From Pseudolabrys sp035718275 (GTDB taxonomy: Bacteria; Pseudomonadota; Alphaproteobacteria; Rhizobiales; Xanthobacteraceae): a DNA stretch of 64,000 nt. The DNA lies in contig DASTHI010000006.1 of assembly GCA_035718275.1 (NCBI GenBank), forward strand, positions 1 through 64,000. Reading direction: 5' to 3'. The notes beneath the pieces were generated by a model that was not told where the DNA came from, ran no database searches, and saw only the letters and a list, made by a program, of their open reading frames with translations. A program made the position numbers and the translations under genes. Of the stretch, positions 52,531-60,475 are shown piece by piece (position 1 is the first letter of the stretch; each line of letters opens with the position of its first letter).

Positions 52531-52836
52531 GGAGAAAAACGCTCAGCTGGGCCGACGCCGCCTTTCATCTTTTACCCCCGGACGTGCGAAAAGCCTGGCA
52601 CTACGGCGCATGAGCTTAATGTTAGAACAATGATATGATCAAGCCGCAGCACAGGGCAATAGACTACCGGTAGCAGGGATTGCAGAAAGATTGCCATGCA
52701 GAGCAGCCTATCTTTCTGGGCGGAAGGAACACCATGATTCCCGTAGCACGCGTCGATGATGTTCGTTGCTGCCTGTAGCTCGCACCAAATGGCAGTCAAT
52801 GTAGAGTTTCAAAAAGGCTTTTCGAAAGGCCCGCGT
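52531..52836. other. Divergent gap between second ubiD and SnoaL-like gene
   Basis: 306 bases containing the operator candidate at 52612-52634. Frames open across part of it on the plus strand (from 52756) but homology in the SnoaL-like protein begins only near 52837. No RNA gene or repeat that I can support. Confidence 0.5.
52612..52634 (-). promoter_or_regulatory. Operator candidate upstream of second ubiD
   Basis: Read on the minus strand the site contains TTGTTCTAACATTAAGCTC (52630-52612) with core CTAACATTAA. It differs from the 41601-41623 site at two of 23 positions. It lies 82 bases before the second ubiD start and 202 bases before the divergent SnoaL-like gene. Confidence 0.55.
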
Positions 52837-53379
52837 ATGCAAACTCACTCTGAAATGATCCGCGCGTATATTCGTGCGAAGGACGAAAACCGTCCTCACC
52901 TTATGAGGCGCATATTCGCCGAGACGGCAACACTTGAGATGGTTGTCCAGACGGGGACAATTTCCTTCCCGCCAATCTCTAGAGGTGTCGACACGATAAC
53001 CCAAGTGCTGGTTCGCGATTTCGGAAAAACGTTCGAAAACGTGTATACGTTTTGTCTGACGGATGCTCCTAGCAACGATAATGGCCCATTCTCATGCAAC
53101 TGGCTGGTGGGGATGTCGGAAAAGGAGACCGGCACTGTGCGCGTCGGCTGCGGACGTTACGACTGGATTTTCCAAACAGGCGGGGCTCGTCTCGTCGAAA
53201 AACTGAGTATTACGATCCATTTGATGCTTGTACTGTCTGGGCAGGACTTGCGCCCGGTAATGGACTGGCTCTCCAAGCTCCCTTATCCGTGGTGTCCGGC
53301 GGAGAAAGCGGCAAATGGAATGCCAAGCGTCCCAGACCTCAAGCCGGCTTTCGATTACATCAATAGGGTTCGCGTGTAG
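52837..53379 (+). CDS. SnoaL-like / NTF2-fold protein
   Basis: 180 residues from the ATG at 52837 (MQTHSEMIRAYIRAK); GAAAGG precedes it. EMIRAYIRAKDENRPHLMRRIFAETATLEM is a SnoaL-like opening, a small cone-shaped fold used by polyketide cyclases, isomerases and dehydratases, or as a regulator-like domain. Catalytic residues cannot be assigned confidently. Divergent from the second UbiD operon and shares its promoter region, so it may be part of the same pathway. Alternative longer start at 52756. Confidence 0.65.
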   Translation: MQTHSEMIRAYIRAKDENRPHLMRRIFAETATLEMVVQTGTISFPPISRGVDTITQVLVRDFGKTFENVYTFCLTDAPSNDNGPFSCNWLVGMSEKETGTVRVGCGRYDWIFQTGGARLVEKLSITIHLMLVLSGQDLRPVMDWLSKLPYPWCPAEKAANGMPSVPDLKPAFDYINRVRV

Positions 53380-53509
53380 GACACATGTAGTGAGATGTCC
53401 TCATAAACTCATTGCAGTCTCTGAGTGTAGGAAGGCATGATAAGATTTTGCGCGTCCCTAAGTGTCAGGTAAGACTGAATCTCTGCACGACTTACAGGAC
53501 CTCCAGAAA

Positions 53510-54745
53510 ATGTCACAAGCCGTCGTGCCGAGCGCCAGCCAGGCTCGGCTGATTTTGATCGGGACGGCCATGCTGCTCACTCTCGGCATGGGCATCCGTC
53601 AGAGTTTCGGGCTATTTCTGGCGCCGGTCACGCGCGATCTCGCCGTCACGGCGGCCGATTTCACCCTCGCGCTGGCCGTGCAGAATATCGTCTGGGGTCT
53701 CTCGCAAGCGCTCGTCGGGGCGACCGCCGACCGCTTCGGTTTACGCATTACCATGGTGGCGGGCGCCGCGTTCTACGTTGTTGGTCTGGCTGCCATGGCC
53801 GCCGCTCAAGGCGCACTCACGCTGATTGTTTCCGGCGGCTTGATCGGTATCGCTTTGTCGTGCACGGCGACATCATTGGCAATGACCGCGTGCGTTCGCG
53901 CCGTATCGGAAAAGCGGCGCAGCACGATGCTCGGAGTTGTCTCTGCGGCGGGCTCGCTCGGCACGCTCGTGGTGCCGCTCGGAACGCAGGCGCTGCTTGC
54001 GCGCGAGACCTGGCAAGTCGGCATGTTTCTTTTCGCGCTCATGGCGCTCGCGATGCTGCCGGCCGCGTATTGGGCTGGCGGCGCCGACAAAATACCGGCG
54101 CAAGCCTCGGCAGCTGCTTCCATGCGCGAGGTGCTTGGACAGGCAATGCGCAACCGACCATTTCTCGTCATGTCGGGTGCGTATTTCGTTTGCGGTTTCA
54201 ATCTTATCTTTCTGACCACGCATTTGCCGGCTTATCTGGTGATTTGCGGACAGGACCCCATGCTGGGCGCGGAAGCGCTGGCCATGATTGGCGGCGCCAG
54301 TGCTATTGGTTCTTTGCTGACCGGCTGGCTCGGCGGAATTTATCCGAAGCACATACTTCTCGGGCTTCTGTACATCCTGCGTTCGATCATGTTTGCCGTC
54401 TATGCCGCGTTGCCGCCCACTCCGACAACCACTCTGCTGTTTGCGGCGGCAATGGGCTTGCTTTGGTGGCCCGGTCTGGCGCCGCTCATCGGCGGTCTTG
54501 TCGCTGAAATCTTCGGTACGCGCTACATGGCAACCCTGCTCGGAGTGTCTTTCGTCGTCCACCAGTTGGGATCGTCACTCGGGGCCTGGGGTGGCGGCCT
54601 GATCTTCGATCTTTCGGGCTCCTATGATCTGGCCTGGCAGATCGGGACACTGATCGGGTTTGCGGCCGGCATCATTCAGATTCTGGCAGGAGGTCCAACG
54701 CGGCGGCGCGATCGCATGATGGTGCCGGCCGTCGCCACGACGTGA
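53510..54745 (+). CDS. MFS transporter, monocarboxylate/OFA-like
   Basis: 411 residues with about 12 hydrophobic segments; TLGMGIRQSFGLFLAPVTRDL at the start and the following AVQNIVWGLSQALVGATADRFG show the MFS pattern. Start at ATG 53510; a GTG at 53462 in frame would add 16 residues. Substrate unknown, perhaps an organic acid. A LysR regulator gene follows 46 bases later and may control it. Confidence 0.85.
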   Translation: MSQAVVPSASQARLILIGTAMLLTLGMGIRQSFGLFLAPVTRDLAVTAADFTLALAVQNIVWGLSQALVGATADRFGLRITMVAGAAFYVVGLAAMAAAQGALTLIVSGGLIGIALSCTATSLAMTACVRAVSEKRRSTMLGVVSAAGSLGTLVVPLGTQALLARETWQVGMFLFALMALAMLPAAYWAGGADKIPAQASAAASMREVLGQAMRNRPFLVMSGAYFVCGFNLIFLTTHLPAYLVICGQDPMLGAEALAMIGGASAIGSLLTGWLGGIYPKHILLGLLYILRSIMFAVYAALPPTPTTTLLFAAAMGLLWWPGLAPLIGGLVAEIFGTRYMATLLGVSFVVHQLGSSLGAWGGGLIFDLSGSYDLAWQIGTLIGFAAGIIQILAGGPTRRRDRMMVPAVATT

Positions 54746-54791
54746 TCATAGGGCCCCGCTTCCATGCAAACTCAAGAATTCCCGACGACGT

Positions 54792-55691
54792 ATGATTGAG
54801 CTGCGCCACCTTAGATACTTCGTCAGTGTCGCGGAGAAACTGCACTTCTCGCGCGCGGCCGAGGAACTGAACATTTCAACGCCCACTCTGAGCCATCAGA
54901 TCCAGGCGCTGGAGCGCATGCTCGGGGCGCAACTTCTGTTTCGTAAGAAAAAAAGCGGAGTCTCGCTTACGCAGACGGGCAAGCGTTTTCTCGACGAAGC
55001 CCGGGCTACGCTCAGGCAGGCGGAGAATGCAGAGCTGGTCGGGCGACGCGCTGCGCGCGGTGAACTTGGCTCCGTCGCCGTCGGTTACATCCTCGCGGCA
55101 AGCTGTACGGGTCTTCTGCCGGATCTTATTGCGTCATTTGTGAAACAGAATCCGAATGTCTCGGTGCACATCAATCGCTTGGAGACCTTCCCGCAGATCA
55201 AGGCGCTCGTTGAAGGGGCGCTCGACGTCGGATTCATCAGGTCTCCCCCGCGATATCCGGCCGAGCTGACCGGCTTTGTCGTTCACCGGCACCCTTATTG
55301 CGTTGCCATCCCGAAAGATCACCACCTAGCCATGCGCAAGCAACTCACACCCGCCACTCTTCTCAACGAACCGTTCGTATCCGGGTCATTGGAAACGGAA
55401 GTCGGATTCTGGGGAAACCTGGGGGCCATCTCGAAAGCGGGTCAGTCACCTCGGATCGTGGCGAGGACGCCCGACATTTTTTCACTGTTGACCCTTGTTG
55501 CGGCCGGTGCCGGGCTGGGCATCATCTCAGCGCCATTGCAAAACGTCGCCATTCCGGGCGTCGTGTACCGACGAATAACAAATCCGCTGCAAGAGGCGGA
55601 GATCGCGGTCGTATATCGCAAACGCGAGAATGCACCCGCGGTGAAGTCGTTCATTCAATGTCTGCGGACCAAAGCGCGGGTCGGTGCCTGA
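54792..55691 (+). CDS. LysR-family transcription regulator
   Basis: 299 residues. The N-terminal winged helix has LRHLRYFVSVAEKLHFSRAAEELNIS and SHQIQALERMLGAQLLFRKKK, classical LysR, followed by a substrate-binding regulatory domain. It lies in the same direction as the MFS gene upstream rather than divergent, which is less usual. Its target genes cannot be told from sequence. Confidence 0.92.
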   Translation: MIELRHLRYFVSVAEKLHFSRAAEELNISTPTLSHQIQALERMLGAQLLFRKKKSGVSLTQTGKRFLDEARATLRQAENAELVGRRAARGELGSVAVGYILAASCTGLLPDLIASFVKQNPNVSVHINRLETFPQIKALVEGALDVGFIRSPPRYPAELTGFVVHRHPYCVAIPKDHHLAMRKQLTPATLLNEPFVSGSLETEVGFWGNLGAISKAGQSPRIVARTPDIFSLLTLVAAGAGLGIISAPLQNVAIPGVVYRRITNPLQEAEIAVVYRKRENAPAVKSFIQCLRTKARVGA

Positions 55692-55718
55692 GGGCTGGTA
55701 CATCGGCCAACTTTGGAG

Positions 55719-56117
55719 TCAGGCTCGCCCTTTCACGCGCAGCTTATCGCCCAAACGCCTCAAGTCGACCACCACGCGTTCATGCGTTCCGCTTCCTATT
55801 TCCTCCATTTCGTCGCGCGCGCTGACATCAAATTCGATTCGTCTGCCGTCGATTTTTGTGACCACGGCCTCGGCGACGATCCGATGACCGACGGGAGTTG
55901 CGGCGAGATGCCGAATATTGACAGCCGCACCGACTGCGCTCTCGCCAGGATCGAGATAATCACGCACAGCATTTAGCGCGGCGTTCTCCATTGCTGTGAT
56001 CAACATGGGGGTGGCGAAGACGGGCGGCAGCGCGGCGTCCTTGAATTGATTTGCAAGATGCGCAGGAGCCACCCGAAGCGAGTAGGTGCCGCGGGCTCCG
56101 ATCGGAATTTCTCTCAT
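55719..56117 (-). CDS. FlK-type hot-dog thioesterase
   Basis: 132 residues. The catalytic triad of fluoroacetyl-CoA thioesterase FlK is present in order: Thr36 in VFATPM, Glu44 in AMENA and His70 in IRHLAATP; EEIGSGTHERVVV is almost the same as in FlK. FlK-like proteins hydrolyse acyl-CoAs with small polar groups, and only some act on fluoroacetyl-CoA. Overlaps the MFS gene by four bases (ATGA), so the pair is one operon, and substrate import may be linked. Fluoroacetate use is only a possibility. Confidence 0.8.
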   Translation of the reverse strand: MREIPIGARGTYSLRVAPAHLANQFKDAALPPVFATPMLITAMENAALNAVRDYLDPGESAVGAAVNIRHLAATPVGHRIVAEAVVTKIDGRRIEFDVSARDEMEEIGSGTHERVVVDLRRLGDKLRVKGRA

Positions 56118-57319
56118 GGCAAGTCACACTTTGCACGCGGGACCCGATTGACGGCGGGTGCAAGCATCACAAGCGCTATCCCGCACAGCGCAATCGGCAG
56201 GAAGGACGTTGCTGGAATTCCACTCAAGTCCCATGCCAGGCCGCTGATCACAGGAACGATCACGGCGAGGCTATAACTGATCGTGAACATGGCGGCCGTG
56301 ACGCGATGCACATCGTCCGGCAGGCTCAGGAGTGGAGGCAAGGCGAGCACCAGAACGAGGATCGCGGCTGCCGAGAAACCCTGCAACGTTGCTGCTGCCG
56401 CGGCCCATATCCCATGGCCAAAAACAATGCCTGCCGTTGCGACCACGCATAGTAATCCGCACATGACGTACGGCCAGAGCCTTCTCTTCAGACGCTCGGC
56501 CAATGCCAGCAACAGGAGCGAGGCCGGTATCTGGCCTAAATTGAGCCCTGACAGCGCGGCGCTGATCCAGTCGCCGTCACCGTTGCTTTTCAGGTAATCG
56601 GGAATGAAGGCATTGGTCGTAAAATAGGTCGCGTTCACGGTTCCAAGCATGATGCCGAGCCGCCACATCAGCGGATCGTTCCAATCCGGCCACCATCGCG
56701 GTCGCGATTTAGAACCGTTCGTCGAAGCGGCTGGAGATGGAGCGAGTAGCCACACGAGTGCACCGATAATGATGACGGGCACGCTCCAGAAAACGAATCC
56801 GCGCTGCCAGGTACCGCCGACCAGCGGCAAGGCCAACGGCAGCATCAATGCCACCGGGGCGACCTCGCCGATCAGCAAACCATTCGTATACACCGCGGTT
56901 GCAAAGCCGATTCGCTGTGGGGTCCAGGTCCGAACAGCGGGTGGCATCGTTACCTGCATGATAGCCACGCCAGCCCCCATTATGATGGTCATGGCATATA
57001 GCCACGCCACGTCCGGTACTGCGCCACGGAGTGCACCGCCGACAGCGTTCACTGCAAGTCCAATTACCATCGCGGCGCGCACGCCCACACGCGCGATGAG
57101 CAGCGATCCCGGAACTGCCGCAAACGCGAAAAGCATCGAGGGTAACCCGGTGAGAATCCCGATCTGCGTCGCGCTCAAACCCATTTCGTCGTGGATGAGC
57201 GGGAGCACCGGAGGAACTGCGAGGATGGTCAATCGTAGTGCTGTTCCGGAAAGCCAGAGCAACAAAAGCGAGACGAGCAGACGCGATTGCGTCGAAGCGT
57301 CATTGCCGACGTCGTTCAT
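56114..57319 (-). CDS. MFS transporter, CynX/NimT type
   Basis: 401 residues, 12 hydrophobic segments; LRLTILAVPPVLPLIHDEMGLSATQIGILTGLP matches the cyanate/2-nitroimidazole (CynX/NimT) branch of MFS. GLNLGQIPASLLLLALAERLKRR is a typical mid-section. Directly joined to the thioesterase and overlapping the HAD phosphatase gene by four bases, so all three may be one transcript. Substrate unknown. Confidence 0.82.
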   Translation of the reverse strand: MNDVGNDASTQSRLLVSLLLLWLSGTALRLTILAVPPVLPLIHDEMGLSATQIGILTGLPSMLFAFAAVPGSLLIARVGVRAAMVIGLAVNAVGGALRGAVPDVAWLYAMTIIMGAGVAIMQVTMPPAVRTWTPQRIGFATAVYTNGLLIGEVAPVALMLPLALPLVGGTWQRGFVFWSVPVIIIGALVWLLAPSPAASTNGSKSRPRWWPDWNDPLMWRLGIMLGTVNATYFTTNAFIPDYLKSNGDGDWISAALSGLNLGQIPASLLLLALAERLKRRLWPYVMCGLLCVVATAGIVFGHGIWAAAAATLQGFSAAAILVLVLALPPLLSLPDDVHRVTAAMFTISYSLAVIVPVISGLAWDLSGIPATSFLPIALCGIALVMLAPAVNRVPRAKCDLP

Positions 57320-57885
57320 CGATAAATCCGGGCTTGCTGACCAGACGGGGATTCGAGTTCACGGCGAACCAATTCAGCAAGCGAACCCAGGCAGTGATCG
57401 AACCTGATCCCTCGGATATTGAAAGCGGCGGCCGCCGCCATGTCATCATCCTTGTCGCCGATCAGGAAGCTGCGCGCGATGTCCAGCGGCCACTCGCGCG
57501 CGGCCTGCTCCAGCATTCCGACGCCGGGTTTTCGACAGCGGCAGCGCACAGCCAGAGATTTCACAACGGCATCGGGATGATGCGGACAGTAATAAAAGGC
57601 GTCGACACGGGCGCCATGCTGCGCCAATTCGCGCTGCATACGTGCATGAAACGACTTTACCGCTGTTTCGTCGAAATAGCCGCGCGCCACTCCGGATTGA
57701 TTGCTGATCACCAGCACGTAGTAACCGAACTGATTCAGGAGCCGTACGGATTCCTGCGCTCCCTGTATCCATTGCAGCTGCTCGGCGCGATGCGCATAGC
57801 CATGATCCACGTTGAGAACACCGTCGCGATCCAGGAAGGCAGCGGGTCGTCGCGCTCCGGCGTCATCGATGCGAGTGCGGTTCAT
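57316..57885 (-). CDS. D-glycero-D-manno-heptose bisphosphate 7-phosphatase-like HAD enzyme
   Basis: 189-residue HAD-superfamily phosphatase with FLDRDGVLNVDHGY (nucleophile and acid Asp in DRDG) at residue 18 and the zinc-binding loop CPHH..CRCRKPG near 100. This zinc loop is a mark of GmhB and its relatives. Dephosphorylates heptose bisphosphate for ADP/GDP-heptose synthesis. A matching isomerase gene lies at 62386, but no heptose kinase is in the window. Confidence 0.85.
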   Translation of the reverse strand: MNRTRIDDAGARRPAAFLDRDGVLNVDHGYAHRAEQLQWIQGAQESVRLLNQFGYYVLVISNQSGVARGYFDETAVKSFHARMQRELAQHGARVDAFYYCPHHPDAVVKSLAVRCRCRKPGVGMLEQAAREWPLDIARSFLIGDKDDDMAAAAAFNIRGIRFDHCLGSLAELVRRELESPSGQQARIYR

Positions 57886-57924
57886 TCAGATTATTCCATA
57901 GCCGAGTGCTTGCAGGCGCGTCTG

Positions 57925-58899
57925 TCAATTTGGCGGAATGGCTTCGAATTTCGCGAAGGTCGCATAGAGCTCCTTCATTCGGAAGCCGCTCATGATCCAT
58001 ACGATTCCGCCGAGAATTCCGACCATGAAGCCGGCGGCACCGACAAGAATGGACAACGTAAGGCCGTCGCTCTCGGCAAGGCCTGCGTATGCGAAGGCCG
58101 CGATCATGCTGGTTTCACGTACTCCCCATCCCGCAATCGATATCGGGATGACGGCGATCAGTAGTACGGGAGGCATGAGGAAGAGCACCTGGGCAAAGCT
58201 GACCGGTCCGGACACGGCGACGACGCAGCACCAGGCGGCGGCGACGGTCAGCAGATGAATAAGGGCTGAGTATGCGATCACGGCTGCAGAATCTCTGCGC
58301 GACCGGAGCAGATTCTGGGCACAGTTGGTCGCGGCAGCCCAATGGCGAGCCGGGGCCCAACGTTGAAACGGACCACTTAAGTGCGTTCCGATGAGTAGAA
58401 GGGTTGGTGGTGCCGTGAGCGCACCAAATGCAACAACGAGCAAGGCTACACGTGCGATCGGATCTTGCACAAGCTGCAGACTCCAAGGCAGGCACACAAT
58501 AACCAGAATTGCAAGGACGAACACGCCGGCGAAACGATCCAGCAAAACTGAATAGGCGGCTACTGCCCAGCCGGAACCCCTATGCGCAAGGAACCAGATC
58601 CTTGCGCCGTCTCCGCCGATGGTCGACGGCAGCACTTGGTTAAAGAAATTCGCGATCAGGCTTATCTGCAGCGCCGGAGCAAAACCAATCGTCGCCGCAC
58701 AGGCAAATGCAACCCGCTGCCAACGAAGCGCCAGAAGTGCGGTTTGGATGATCATCAGAGCAACCGCAAGCGCGATCCATTCCGGCGCAAGCAGTCTCAA
58801 ACGTGCGCTCAGGGAATCGGCCTCAACCCAGCGGAACGACAGATAAACGAGAAGGATAGAAACGACCGTTTTTGTCAACAGCACCAAGGCTCGGCGCAT
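57925..58899 (-). CDS. Flippase-like integral membrane protein (LPG synthase TM / AglD family)
   Basis: 324 residues with seven or eight hydrophobic segments. ANFFNQVLPSTIGGDGARIW and VLLDRFAGVFVLAILV near the middle are typical of the family covering the membrane part of lysylphosphatidylglycerol synthases and AglD-like flippases. Such proteins often accompany surface-glycan genes, which fits the neighbours. Exact role open. Confidence 0.75.
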   Translation of the reverse strand: MRRALVLLTKTVVSILLVYLSFRWVEADSLSARLRLLAPEWIALAVALMIIQTALLALRWQRVAFACAATIGFAPALQISLIANFFNQVLPSTIGGDGARIWFLAHRGSGWAVAAYSVLLDRFAGVFVLAILVIVCLPWSLQLVQDPIARVALLVVAFGALTAPPTLLLIGTHLSGPFQRWAPARHWAAATNCAQNLLRSRRDSAAVIAYSALIHLLTVAAAWCCVVAVSGPVSFAQVLFLMPPVLLIAVIPISIAGWGVRETSMIAAFAYAGLAESDGLTLSILVGAAGFMVGILGGIVWIMSGFRMKELYATFAKFEAIPPN

Positions 58900-59150
58900 C
58901 GGTTGTCTGTCCTAAAGCTGCATCCAAGGCTCTTCGAACTCGCATGCCCGATAAGCGGTTGCAAACTATTTGTTTCGCCTTCACCCCCATTCCGCACCGG
59001 CCTAATTGTGTGTTGCCTCAAATACGGAATTTGGTACGTAAGTGATTGGAATGTCGTTGCATTAAAAGCCCCGGCTATCGAGCGCGACACCTGCTCTGAT
59101 TTGCCCGTATAGTGACGCGCTCCGGCGATTGGAAAAGGGAAGGGGACGGA

Positions 59151-60392
59151 GTGAATATTGCATCGACTGAAAATGCGCAGTCTGCGCGGGTCGCTGCGGC
59201 AAATGCCGATCTGACCGTCATCGGTGGCGCTGGACACGTCGGCGTACCTCTCGTGCTCGCGTTTGCGGAGGCCGGCCTCACCGTCAATGTCAACGACATC
59301 AATTTGACCGCTCTCAATGCGCTACAATCCGGCAAACTTCCCTTCATAGAACATGGCGCCGCGCCGATACTCACGAAGGCGTTGGCCGAGAACAGGCTTG
59401 TATTTTCCTCGACATCGAATGAGATCGGCCGTTCGGGTCCGGTGATCATTACAATCGGCACGCCTGTCGATGAATTCCTTAATCCGGTTCAAATCGAGGT
59501 CCAACGCTGTATCGAAAAGCTGCTGCCGCACATTGGCGATGACCAACTATTGGTTTTGCGATCGACAATTTATCCCGGAACGACAAATTGGCTTCAGGAG
59601 CATCTCAAGCGCCTTGGACGCAAGAACAGGATTGCATTCTGTCCAGAGCGCGTGGTGCAAGGTTTTGGGATCAAGGAATTACGGGAGATGCCGCAAATCG
59701 TCAGCGGAACATCGCCCGAAGCCGAGGAGGAGGCGAGCGCACTGTTTCGGAGAATCGCTCCCGAATTGGTCATCGTGAAGCCGCTTGAGGCCGAGTTCGC
59801 TAAGCTGTTCAACAACGCGTATCGGTACATCGAATTCGCGGCCACTAATCAGTTTTATATGATCGCGAAAAGTGCGGGCGCTGATTATCGGTCGATCATG
59901 CGGGCGATGAAGCAGAACTATCCGCGCGCCAAAAACTTCCCGGGCCCCGGTTTTTCAGCAGGTCCCTGCCTGTTTAAAGACACAATGCAGCTTGCAGCCT
60001 ATGCCCGCAACCAGTTTGCACTTGGGCATGCGGCTATGCAGGTAAACGAGGGATTTGTCCTCCAATTGGTGGATGACATCAGGCGCATCCGCGACCTCTC
60101 AAAAATGACCGTCGGTCTGTTAGGCATGGCATTCAAGGCCGAAATCGACGATATACGTGCTTCGCTAAGCTATAAGCTCAAACACTCGCTGGAGGTCTGT
60201 GCACGAGCGGTTTTGACCACCGACCCGTTCGTGACTTCTGATCCAGCACTCCTGCCGCTGGATGTGGTCGTCGCGCGCAGCGATATCTTAATTCTGTGCG
60301 CGCCGCATTCTTCTTACGAGTTTGCCGATCTGGATGGAAAACCCGTCGTGGACGTCTGGGGGTTTCTTAAGAATGCAAACGTTGTTTACTGA
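59151..60392 (+). CDS. Nucleotide-sugar dehydrogenase (UDP-glucose/ManNAc dehydrogenase family)
   Basis: About 413 residues. NADLTVIGGAGHVGVPLVLAFAEAGLTVNVND is an NAD-binding start; IGTPVDEF, STIYPGTTN and CPERVVQG follow as in the UDP-ManNAc dehydrogenase group. The catalytic cysteine is in FSAGPCLFKDT. I prefer the GTG at 59151, after AAGGGGACGGA, over the GTG at 59112 with no ribosome site. Supplies a uronic acid for surface polysaccharide. Confidence 0.88.
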   Translation: MNIASTENAQSARVAAANADLTVIGGAGHVGVPLVLAFAEAGLTVNVNDINLTALNALQSGKLPFIEHGAAPILTKALAENRLVFSSTSNEIGRSGPVIITIGTPVDEFLNPVQIEVQRCIEKLLPHIGDDQLLVLRSTIYPGTTNWLQEHLKRLGRKNRIAFCPERVVQGFGIKELREMPQIVSGTSPEAEEEASALFRRIAPELVIVKPLEAEFAKLFNNAYRYIEFAATNQFYMIAKSAGADYRSIMRAMKQNYPRAKNFPGPGFSAGPCLFKDTMQLAAYARNQFALGHAAMQVNEGFVLQLVDDIRRIRDLSKMTVGLLGMAFKAEIDDIRASLSYKLKHSLEVCARAVLTTDPFVTSDPALLPLDVVVARSDILILCAPHSSYEFADLDGKPVVDVWGFLKNANVVY

Positions 60393-60475
60393 CTGAATCA
60401 ACAAGTGTCATCGGGGGCACTCATCATCTTCAGTGTGGACGGTGCGATTTTTCCGTTCGATCGGAATACGAACAG

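Noticed and set aside
53378..53401. Inverted repeat AGGACA / TGTCCT after the SnoaL-like gene
   Set aside because: Six pairs with a 12-base loop and no T-run; too weak to call a terminator.
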